Below are positions 10,640 through 19,668 of a stretch of DNA of 37,702 nt, in pieces. The translations under genes were made by a program, and so were the position numbers. The notes under the pieces were generated by a model that saw nothing but the letters and a program-made list of their open reading frames with translations, searched no databases and was not told where the DNA came from. The number at the start of each line of letters is the position of its first letter. The first letter of the stretch is position 1. The DNA comes from Nemertoderma westbladi (Eukaryota > Xenacoelomorpha > Nemertodermatida > Nemertodermatidae), in assembly GCA_032718475.1 (NCBI GenBank), contig JAUCBJ010006225.1, positions 1 to 37,702 of the forward strand, written 5' to 3'.

Positions 10640-12049
10640 ATGAGGATCAGACGGCGAACCGAGAACTCCTTATCTCTGGTCAACAGCGTCATTGAGCTCC
10701 GTCAAGAGAAACTGAATCGCAGACAGATTATCATCATAACCTCGCTCAGCTTCATGGCCTTCTGCGCCAGCACCTGTTTCAGTTTATTGGCGCCTTTCTT
10801 TCCCTACGAAGCCAAACAAAAAGGCGCCTCGGACACCGTGATTGGTCTGCTGTTCGGTTGTTTGGAGCTCGTGATAGTCGTGGCTTCTCCTCTAATAGGG
10901 AAGATACAAAGTAAAATCGGCATTAAATTCACCTACATATCCGGGCTGTTTATAACAGGTTCGTGTATTATTATGTTCGGTTTTGTGTCTCTCGCAGATT
11001 ACGGACTTCAGTTCATAGTAGTTTGCTTCGTTGTTCGGTCTGTGGAAGCGGTCGGTATAGCCGCCTATCTCACCGCGAGTTTCGCTATAATCGCCGCCGA
11101 ATTCCCCACAAAAGTATCCGTTGTATTCGGCATAATGGAGACTTGCAACGGGGTTGGGCTCACCGTGGGGCCCACAATAGGGGGCGCACTGTACGAAGCG
11201 GGAGGCTTTAAACTACCATTCATAGTGCTAGGCGGCGTCACCATACTTTTTGTTGGTATCGGTATCATCACAATAGAGGACGATGCCACGAGATACAGCG
11301 ACAGTCTAATGCCGAGTGGCTCTGAGTCGGGGATGTCTCGATTATTACGGATACCTATAGTCCTTGTGGTTGTCGTCATTATAGCTACGGCTAGTTCCGC
11401 TCTGGCTTTCCTCAATCCGACGCTCTCCCCGCTGCTGGAGGGATTCGATCTGTCTCCAACGCTGATCGGGTTGGTATTCCTCGCTCCCAGCGGCACCTAC
11501 GCTCTGGCTAGCCCTCTCGTTGGTCTGGTTACGGACAGAGGATACCCTCGAGTGTGCATCGTGATCGGATCAGTGTTCGCCGTTCTAGCCTTCTCCCTCT
11601 TGGGCCCAACCCCTTTCCTCAACATCAACCAGCATAAACTCCTTATCATCGTTATATCTCTTACCATGGTTGGTCTGTCTGTCAGCGCTCTCCTTATACC
11701 TACATTCTCGATGCTCCTAACCGCCGCTAAGCGGCGTGGTTTCCCTGATACAGCCAACACATTCTCTCTGATTTCGGGTCTCTTCAACTCCGCCTTTAGT
11801 CTAGGCGCCTTCGGCGGGCCGATACTAATGGGTGGTTACATCTACGAACTCGTTGGATTCCCTTGGGCGTCTACCGCTGTCGGGGGGTCAGTGTTGTTTG
11901 CCATGTTGCTACTAGCGACCCACGACGTGGCAGCGAGGTTGTGTTGTCGCGGGAAGACCATCGTAACCGGTTATAAAATTGCTAATCACTCGAATGTTAA
12001 CTACGATTCCATATCCGAGTCACGTGATGGTCCGACGGGAATTATATAA
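10640..12049 (+). CDS. SLC18B1: SLC18B1-like major facilitator transporter, single-exon coding region
   Basis: Encodes 469 residues with about 12 hydrophobic segments in the 6+6 pattern of the major facilitator superfamily. The basic N-terminus precedes TM1 (about 28-53). It is followed by AKQKGASDTVIGLLFGC, close to the SLC18B1 family, and a motif-A-like loop GKIQSKIGIK (87-96). GVGLTVGPTIGG lies at 171-182. A polar central loop covers about 213-238, and GLVTDRGYP begins at 295. Vertebrate SLC18B1 is a vesicular polyamine transporter of about 456 residues, so export or vesicular loading of polyamines is the inferred role; substrate cannot be read from sequence. The start is the first ATG after an in-frame TGA (10616-10618). 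The coding region has no intron, although vertebrate SLC18B1 has many. GC content is visibly higher than in the flanking DNA. Confidence 0.88.
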   Translation: MRIRRRTENSLSLVNSVIELRQEKLNRRQIIIITSLSFMAFCASTCFSLLAPFFPYEAKQKGASDTVIGLLFGCLELVIVVASPLIGKIQSKIGIKFTYISGLFITGSCIIMFGFVSLADYGLQFIVVCFVVRSVEAVGIAAYLTASFAIIAAEFPTKVSVVFGIMETCNGVGLTVGPTIGGALYEAGGFKLPFIVLGGVTILFVGIGIITIEDDATRYSDSLMPSGSESGMSRLLRIPIVLVVVVIIATASSALAFLNPTLSPLLEGFDLSPTLIGLVFLAPSGTYALASPLVGLVTDRGYPRVCIVIGSVFAVLAFSLLGPTPFLNINQHKLLIIVISLTMVGLSVSALLIPTFSMLLTAAKRRGFPDTANTFSLISGLFNSAFSLGAFGGPILMGGYIYELVGFPWASTAVGGSVLFAMLLLATHDVAARLCCRGKTIVTGYKIANHSNVNYDSISESRDGPTGII

Positions 12050-12150
12050 TGTATTAAACAATCTCATTAATTACGTAACCAACTTATATTGTGTTTTTGT
12101 CCACCTTATTGAGAAGTCTTGCTCAGAGTTTTATACAGTACAGTTAAGTG

Positions 12151-12156
12151 AATAAA
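12151..12156 (+). terminator. Polyadenylation signal of the SLC18B1-like gene
   Basis: AATAAA about 100 bases after the stop codon, in AT-rich DNA with no competing signal in between. It predicts a short 3' UTR. Confidence 0.6.
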
Positions 12157-12159
12157 GCG

Positions 12160-13027
12160 ATTAACATTGATGGCATTATCGTTACTAAATAACATTGCAT
12201 CGCTTTGAATATTGTCAAATAAAAGCACCAACTAAAACAACTATTCCTTGTTAATGTCAGAATATGCAGAGAAGCCGTTAGACACCGGATGATCCAGGCC
12301 ATCCACTTCATATCATATAATACCATGGGAGGTAGTCCAACATTCTTGTATCAATATACAGTATACACTATACAGTAGATGGATTTTCGCTACCCATGAG
12401 CAATATCCCTCACTACTAACCCTAACCAAACTTGGAGAATGCAACCACCCATTATGAACAAAACAAAATTCCACACAAATACTTTTGTCTCATTTGTTGT
12501 TACTAAGAATTGTCTAACAAAGTAATTTCTCTATTTATTCCTTTCGCCATGTACACTATATTGTGTGAATGTTTTGTTTAATTTGAACATCACTGCACTT
12601 TATAATTCTGTATTATTTTAGTACATTTTCCCTTTATTATTGTAGGCCTACAAGTATTAGTTCGCAATGCGGCGGCATTAAGCTCGACTCCTGTAAATAC
12701 CGATCGGCAACATTATTGGCATGTAGTTCTAGAACCTAAATTAGCAATACCTATTACCAACTTTATTCTGAAGTCTGACATCCGGGGTTGCGCATAACGC
12801 AGCCACATTCCATTTTATAAAGATGTTTTGCTATTTTATACGGTATATTAGTGTCAATAAATTCAGATGTTTTTTGGAATCATTTTGAGACGTTTTTTTT
12901 TTGTACCAGAATCTATTTATTTTATTCTGATAATGATAACATTCGACCGTTTTTACGTTTTTGGGATGTTTTCTGACCCAGTTCTTCAGTCTGAAATAAC
13001 TTGGGAATTAACATCCCAAAAATCGGT
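12160..13027. other. Non-coding spacer
   Basis: AT-rich DNA without a supported gene or clear repeat. A second AATAAA near 12856 has no associated gene. The short open frames that begin around 12867 run into the tandem repeat and have no protein resemblance. Confidence 0.4.
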
Positions 13028-13530
13028 CCATGTGAAGTATACCAGACTTTCTGCTGTTATATTTCACTTTGCAGTTACCCCCATGTGAAGAATACCAGGT
13101 TTTCTTCTGTTATATTTCACTTTGCAGTTTACCCCCATGTGAAGTATACCAGACTTTCTGCTGTTATATTTCACTTTGCAGTTACCCCCATGTGAAGTAT
13201 ACCAGACTTTCTGCTGTTATATTTCACTTTGCAGTTACCCCCATGTGAAGTATACCAGACTTTCTGCTGTTATATTTCACTTTGTAGTTACCCCCATGTG
13301 AAGTATACCAGACTTTCTGCTGTTATATTTCACTTTGCAGTTACCCCCATGTGAAGTATACCAGACTTTCTGCTGTTATATTTCACTTTGCAGTTACCCC
13401 CATGTGAAGTATACCAGACTTTCTGCTGTTATATTTCACTTTGCAGTTACCCCCATGTGAAGTATACCAGACTTTCTGCTGTTATATTTCACTTTGTAGT
13501 TTACTCCCATGTGAAGAATACCAGGTTTTC
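13028..13530 (+). repeat. 53-bp tandem repeat, about 9.5 copies
   Basis: The word ATGTGAAG recurs at 13030, 13083, 13137, 13190, 13243, 13296, 13349, 13402, 13455 and 13509, giving a 53-base period with two 54-base steps. The inner units are almost identical. The first, second and last units carry the variants (AATACCAGG for TATACCAGAC, and an extra T), the usual pattern when an array is homogenised from its centre. Each unit contains TATATTTCACTTTGCAG, which resembles a splice acceptor. Open frames across it reflect a period that is not a multiple of three and a lack of stops, not a gene. Confidence 0.95.
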
Positions 13531-13547
13531 CTAAAAACTCAGGTTAC

Positions 13548-13580
13548 AGAAGGGCTGAATCTAACCAAAACAATAAACGA
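13548..13580 (+). repeat. Dispersed repeat R1, short plus-strand copy
   Basis: A short piece with CAGAAGGGCTGAATCTAACC followed by AAAACAATAAACGA matches the core of the R1 family found at 16190-16670. It lies just after the 53-bp array. Confidence 0.5.
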
Positions 13581-14118
13581 ATTAGTATCTATACAGGTTA
13601 TAAGAAGATAGAAATAAGCGCTATAAAATAACTTGTATGGAAAAATTAAAAAATACAAATTCTTCATATATAAAATTCAAATATAAATTTGTGCGAAATG
13701 TAAAAATCTGGTATTCATCATATGGGGTAAAGAGAAAATTATACTTTAGACTAACCGTATCAGTTAGCACGTATTATTCTAATTATTGTAATTATGTAAA
13801 GTACCAACAGTGCATGATTGTGTCTCTATATTTATAGCTATTTCATTATTAATACATTTGTGTATTATGACGGATTATTAAAGGTCTATATGTATTTGTT
13901 ATTTAGGTTTGAGAAAATAAATGTGCTCTGTAATTCTACAATTATTAAATTATTTATTATACTGTACGAATGAAGAAAGATGTAATATATGAAATGTATG
14001 AAAATATTTCAAAAAATTGTTTGGACAATTAATAGCTGCCACCTATTTACTGTATTAAGGTTCGATATCTACGAAACGCAGACAGGTATCCGAATATTCC
14101 ATTCTGGGCAATTCCACG
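13581..14118. other. AT-rich non-coding DNA
   Basis: Very AT-rich. The open frame at 13637-13837 is dominated by Tyr, Lys and Asn codons, as expected by chance in such DNA. No gene or RNA is supported. Confidence 0.4.
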
Positions 14119-14890
14119 GTGTCGGACGTTACGGACATTCTCGATTTTTGAATATTTTTCTTTAAATTTACGAAAATACTTGAATTTTTGACATCATATT
14201 GCGTTAATAAATGAGACAATTTATAAATCTTTCAGAATATCGTAAATACTCTGCATTGGGAAACATTGTTCTTCTTAAACAGTTGACTTTTAAAAAGGTG
14301 TCGGACGTTACAAAAATAGGATACTTTTTATTGTACATACTGTATTTTACTTTTGATTGCAATTAATGCCGAAGATTGGTATATTATTATATTTGGTCCG
14401 ACGTTACGTGTCGGACGTTACATACAAATTAGCAATATTTAGCCACCTCTGCGGCTTTATTTTTCGTCTTTGGAATATACTCTAGATATCATTAGGACCG
14501 CCTTCATATGCAGATTCCGAATCTGAAAACCATTTTAAAGTTTACCAACAATTGCCAAATATATTATCAAAATACTAAGGTGTGAATTTTGAGTCGACAA
14601 TCGCAATTATTGAAACCTATTTTTATTTATTTATGCATTTTACATTATACACTGTAATTTAGACTTTAAATACATTAAATAATAATAGTGTCGGACGTTA
14701 CAAGTGCCGGACATTACTAAACTTCAATTACTGAAATGAAATCACAGCCTTTATGGTAGCCTGGAATGCTGTAAATGGCACAAGAGACGCCATCTTACGT
14801 CGGCATTGAGTCATTTTAATTTAGATATGCTTTGACAAACAATAGAGAAGTAATTGAGAAATAATGTAAAAAAAAAGTGTCGGACGTTAG
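14119..14890 (+). repeat. Cluster of the 14-bp motif GTGTCGGACGTTAC
   Basis: The motif occurs exactly at 14119-14132, 14298-14311, 14408-14421 and 14688-14701, with one mismatch at 14877-14890 (final G). Looser variants lie at 14395-14407 (GGTCCGACGTTAC) and 14704-14717 (GTGCCGGACATTAC). All are in the same orientation, irregularly spaced (16 to 280 bases) and separated by unrelated AT-rich DNA. The motif carries two CpGs, unusual against this background. It could be a subterminal repeat of a transposon or a protein-binding site; I do not recognise it. Confidence 0.85.
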
Positions 14891-15154
14891 AATTGTAACA
14901 GGTAGTTTTTAATGCTAATTGTATGAGAAGCGTTGTATGTTTATGGCGTAGAACTACCTCATTGGAATGTGCATTTACGGCTGATTACAATGATACCAAG
15001 GATAGCTTATATGGATAAACAGTAAATAAAGTAGTACATACTGTACGTAAGTTAGTAGTAGTACGTACCTTTACTAGGCAGCTAGGCCCTACTGTATTAG
15101 TAGCGGCACCACATTGCTGAGCTGCCGACCCACTGGGAATGCAGAACAGCAGTA

Positions 15155-15210
15155 GTACCAGAGTACAGTAGTAGTGTAGTGCAGTGTAGTGTAGTGGTAG
15201 TCAGGTAGTA
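15155..15210 (+). repeat. Short GTAGT/GTAGTGCA simple repeat
   Basis: A degenerate low-complexity stretch built from TAGTG and TAGTA words. It is probably replication slippage, with no other signal. Confidence 0.6.
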
Positions 15211-15294
15211 GACGGGTGAATAGATCAAACCTCATAAAAAAGTGTCAGGCTTTGTTTGCTTATCGCACCGTTGCTGATCACTGATACCGATACC

Positions 15295-15348
15295 TGGTTG
15301 ATACCACAAGACATAAGAGACAGCCTCAACAGATCTGCCACAGCCAAT
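15295..15348 (+). repeat. Left arm of a 54-bp inverted repeat
   Basis: It pairs with 18564-18617 on the opposite strand. The inner 29 bases (15320-15348) match at 27 positions, including CAACAGATCTGCCACAGCCA with one difference, and the outer half matches less well. The arms flank about 3.2 kb that includes the smaller transposon at 15478-17263. Confidence 0.7.
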
Positions 15349-15477
15349 CAAATACTCATCATATGGCAGTATGGCTGTCTAGTCTAAACTAATCTGCCAA
15401 ACAAGAAGGAAAGTTAGGCTGTTGCTGTTGTTACGTAACCTGACAGCATGGTATGGATATAACCAGTGCCAGTGGAG

Positions 15478-17263
15478 CCAGGTTGGAATTCATGCATGAG
15501 CGCGCAGGTACGCTTTGATGTTTCGAGATCACCACACACCTGAAATTGGCTCGTCTGCACACCTCATCATAATCCATACAAAATCGCGTCAGCTCATGCC
15601 ATGCATATCTCAAAAAATCGCGCAGCTCATAAGAACAATTTTACACTGGCTTAGGGCCTATATATAATTGAGTCACACTTAATACATTGTTACTTTCTGA
15701 CTTTACCTGTTTGTTTACTAACGTAACATATTATATAACAATAGGCAGATAGGCGTAGTCGCAGAGAGTACCGGTAGTTAAAATAAATTGATACATTTTA
15801 AACTCCCGTATTCTGGTAAAAGAAATGGTAGAGAGAGACATTTGGGGAATTTCCGGTATCAGGGTATGGGGGGCACTGAAACACTAAAAAACGCATGTGT
15901 CTAAAACCTTGTCTGGTGGGAAAACACTCAAAAACACGCAAAAATTTTTCTCATATTCATTTCTACATTGTTTATATATGAAAAGACTCTGATATTTTTC
16001 TAAAATTTCCCAGTCTCCTCTGGGAAATAGCAGGAAAAAAGACGGGAAAAATTTTCCCAAAAATTGTAAAGATTTTAGATAAACATAGTTTTATCAATCA
16101 ATATTTCTGTATTTTTATTATACAAATACAAAGCGCTTCCGCACAATTACAAAGCAGGCAAATTAATTTCACCATTTGTTTGAGGGAAAGGACAGAAGGA
16201 GCAGGTTACATAGGCAGGATTTTCTAACCAAAACAATAAACGGCCACTTTACCTATTGTGGGAAAGGAGCAGGTTGCAGAGGCGGGTTTTTCTAACCAAA
16301 ACTATAAACGACCACTTCACCAAACCCCAAAACAATAAAGATCCGTAATTTATAACAATAAAGAGCCACTTTACCAATTGAGGGAAAGGAGCAGGTTAAA
16401 CTGTTACAGAGGCGGGCTTTTCTAACCAAAACAATGAACGGCCATTTTACCTATTGTGGGAAAGGAGCAGGTTGCAGAGGCGGGTTTTTCTAACCAAAAC
16501 AATAAACGATCACTTCACCAAACCCCAAAACAATAAAGATCCGCAATTTATAACAATAAAGAGCCACTTTACCAATTCAGGGAAAGGAGCAGGTTAAACT
16601 GTTACAGAGGCGGGCTTTTCTAACCAAAACAATAAACATCACTTTACTAATTGAGGGAAACCATACTGCCATATGGTCAGACAGTCGGTAGATTAGATAG
16701 TCGGTAAATGTTAATGAAAAAAATTGTAAAAACTGAAAAAGCGTTTCATAAAATAAGCGGTATATATATAAATATAATGTGTTTTAAGGGACGGTCCCCA
16801 AAGTAACAATACCCGCAGTAGTTGGGTGTATAGTTATTACAGTACTGACCGGCCGGTACTGCAGCCAACATGAGGCTGTCAGTCTGTGGTCTGAGACTAC
16901 CACTACATCTAATGGAAGCTGTTGTCAGGTTGTGTTTATAATACATGAATACACCTGTACACCAATCTGCCAATACTGGTGAACCAGTAAAATAAATAAC
17001 AGTTGACAGTAATACTGCAGTTGTTAAAAATTCATTGCCACTGAAACCGGAAAGAGCCGACATTTGACTTTTTGGATAATGAAAAATAAACGCGAGCGAA
17101 GCGAGTGAAATTTTGTTGTGTATTTTCGTGATTTCAATTAATTAGTGGTGCGCATCAGAGCTGTGCGCCGCTGCGTACCTGTCTCACCCAAACGCGCAAC
17201 GCGCATCTGGTTCGCGGTCATTCGCGCAGGTACGCAGGTTTTGCAGCATTAATTCCAACCTGG
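15478..17263 (+). mobile_element. Non-autonomous DNA transposon with 8-bp target-site duplication
   Basis: The ends are inverted: CCAGGTTGGAATT at 15478-15490 and AATTCCAACCTGG at 17251-17263 are perfect complements. With one mismatch the match continues to 18 bases (ATGC). Directly outside, CAGTGGAG occurs at both 15470-15477 and 17264-17271, a perfect 8-base target-site duplication. Subterminal copies of CGCGCAGGTACGC occur near both ends (about 15501 and 17223), and its complement GCGTACCTG is near 17173. The 1786-bp interior has no transposase. The only sizeable frame, on the minus strand at 16746-17063, shows no resemblance to one. An 8-bp duplication fits hAT or related superfamilies, but the CCAGG terminus is not decisive. 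Confidence 0.85.
16190..16670 (+). repeat. Dispersed repeat R1, 198-bp direct duplication
   Basis: Two direct copies of a 198-base unit start at 16251 and 16449 (ACCTATTGTGGGAAAGGAGC recurs), with partial units before and after. Each unit contains two versions of the block GGAAAGGAGCAGGTT, CAGAGGCGGG and CTAACCAAAACAATAAACG, so the unit itself is an older duplication. It lies inside the transposon at 15478-17263. Confidence 0.85.
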
Positions 17264-17271
17264 CAGTGGAG

Positions 17272-18563
17272 CAGTCGTTATACAGACTTTATAACGACTA
17301 GCTTAGCTAGTACAGTACGCAAGTACACTTTAATGGCGGTCACGTTAACTGATGTTAGGGCAAGCCAATGAATACCATTGTTTGTCGTAGTGGTACTAAG
17401 GCGGTTTCCTCAAAGTAGTTGGTGGCTTCCACAAAGTGATAGGCAGCCCGCAGCACTCAGCTGGTCATAGTAATTTACCTTAAAGTCTTAGGTTGAGCTA
17501 ATAGATTGGCTTGTTATTATGGTTGTGTCAAGATCCAGCCAGATTTATTAATATTGACTGCGTTGTAGTGAGTTTTAAGTTTATAATAATATTTAAGGAA
17601 TGGATGAATGAAGTGATGAATGACGGTTATTGAAAATAAGATATAATTGGTTGTATCAAACACATATATCATTGTATTATACTATAGGCCTACTATTTTA
17701 AAACATGTACAATACAAGTGAAGTAATATATTACGGATTATTTAAAATATAATTAATCTAGTGTTAACGTGTGGGGCTGTCTAAAAAAAATAAACGGCAC
17801 TCAGTAAAATGGGGTTAAAAGGTCGGGCATGATGATAACACAGAGCGAAATGAAATAAAAAAAAACAAATTAAAATTAAAATTAAATTAATTCATTAAAT
17901 ATTCATTCATTAAATAAAATTTTATTTAAAACAAACATTTTAAATTAAAAAAAGTATAAAAACTATTTAATAAAACTAATTACTTATTTTTTTATTAGAG
18001 GAACCAGTTGTAAAACCATTCACCCCTATAGATTGTTTTTATTATAATATTGTCTATTTGGTCTACCACGAGCCGTTTTTTTTTTATTTCTGTTTTATTT
18101 TGAAGTGTTTACGTATCGAGGTCAATTTTTTACATTTTAAACTTGAATTATGTATAGCCTATTTGCAGTACAATTCCTATTGTTTATGTGTAGCCTATTT
18201 ACAGCAACAATTTTAATAGAGTGTAATGATATTAATAATAATTTTAAAATAATCCCGGCTTTTAATTCGACAAAATTAGATATCATTTTTAAAAATCTTC
18301 CAGTTTAGTTCTACGAAACATTTTGGACAGTGCCATTCTTCTTTCTTCTATCAGGGTTGGTGTATATGCGTCTCTATATTTGCCGACGCAGGCGGGGTGC
18401 ACCAATGATCGAAATATATTTTAAAACAAATCGGTATCGCAGGAGTATCATAGATTACGGGATTAAACTGTAATAAAGTTAAATATAGATGAAGGTTGAC
18501 GGGAGGGCGGAGCCATTAGTGGAACAAGTGAGCTACGATTGGATGATTAATTACTGTTTTCCT
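17272..18563. other. Non-coding DNA with an AT-rich core
   Basis: No gene is supported. Around 17860-17990 the sequence is low-complexity (AAATTAAAATT and ATTCATTAAAT words). Nothing else stands out. Confidence 0.4.
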
Positions 18564-18617
18564 ATTGGCTGTGGCAGATCTGTTAGGGCTGTCACTAATG
18601 TTTTCAGGTTGATACCA
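18564..18617 (-). repeat. Right arm of the 54-bp inverted repeat
   Basis: This is the complement of 15295-15348: 27 of 29 identical in the inner half, weaker in the outer half, and ending in the near-palindromic GGTTGATACC that both arms share. Confidence 0.7.
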
Positions 18618-19218
18618 TATTTTTATAGTACTGTAGTAGTAGCAGGCCTACCATTGCCATTGCGGTAGACAGGTAAACGGAGTCAGATAGCTGGATAATG
18701 TATACCCTGATACATGTATATACCGCTGTACGGTACCGTATATTACCGGTCCTGTATTATTAGATTACTTACTGCCACTTTTTCTGCTATTGGGGGAGGG
18801 GCAAATATTTTCTTTGTTAAAAATCAATCATTTTGCCGAATTTCCTATACAGCACAGCTATATTGGCTAGGCGGCATGGCGGCTAGGCCTATAAGCTTAA
18901 GTTAGTCCTACTAAACTTGAACTTAGTCAGTTCCAGTTGTAAATTTTATTGTGATCGGTCAAAATCCGAAGTCAGTGAAACCCCTACGTATCGATCAACA
19001 TTATTCAGTTCTTATCTTCACTAGGAGGCTAGGTCTATAAAAAACCTACCGGTGTGGAGCATGGAAAATGAAAATATCAAAACTTTCGGCACATACTTTC
19101 GGCTGGGCTATACTCCATAGACCCCCATATACAGTAGTCTGTCAGTCTGTTGTATAACAACATTGGAATATCCATATATTTAATGTTGCGGATTGACGTC
19201 GAGCGTGGCGTGAGCATA

Positions 19219-19540
19219 TTATATGTTGAGCCTCCAGGGGGCTGGGCTGGGCTGGGGTTGTTTATATATTGTATAAATTATTTATCCTGCTTAAATTACT
19301 TAATAATAATTCAATATTTTAATACTACTTTAACTATAATTACGCGTTCTGCCCATAGTCGTTTTATTTGTAAATTTACTTTGAAGTTTATTTAATTTTT
19401 TTTTTTAATGTTTAATATATTCCCATGAAGTTACCCGAAACGGGCGAAATGCGCATACGGACATAAACTCTTTTATTTATATACGTGACAAGACCCTCAC
19501 CCCAGTTCTTCCTCCAGCCCCCTGGAGGCTCAGCATATAA
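19219..19540 (+). mobile_element. MITE-like element with 27-bp inverted ends
   Basis: Positions 19219-19245 and 19514-19540 are reverse complements at 26 of 27 bases (core GAGCCTCCAGGGGGCTGG). The 322-bp element has no coding capacity. TATA directly precedes the TG(T/C)TGAG terminus and follows its complement, which could be a short target duplication, though it is ambiguous because the repeat itself continues into TA-rich sequence. CATTGGAATA occurs on both sides (about 19160 and 19541), so the flanks may also share a duplicated segment. Confidence 0.75.
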
Positions 19541-19621
19541 CATTGGAATAGGTCTATAATAATAAATATTTTGCATGTTTCAAGTTGGACTTGTTGTTTG
19601 TCGTATTATTGTTTAATTGTT

Positions 19622-19632
19622 TGATTTTACAG
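19622..19632 (+). promoter_or_regulatory. Probable splice acceptor of the zinc-finger gene
   Basis: A pyrimidine-rich run ending TTTGATTTTACAG (AG at 19631-19632) lies 36 bases before the ATG at 19669. This is what an intron in the 5' UTR would look like. No matching donor could be assigned upstream. Confidence 0.45.
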
Positions 19633-19668
19633 TTTTAGTGTAGGGCAGGCCTACCCCCATTTGGAAAT

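Noticed and set aside
16746-17063. 105-residue minus-strand frame inside the DNA transposon as a possible transposase
   Set aside because: It has no DDE/D pattern or zinc finger, and it is far too short.
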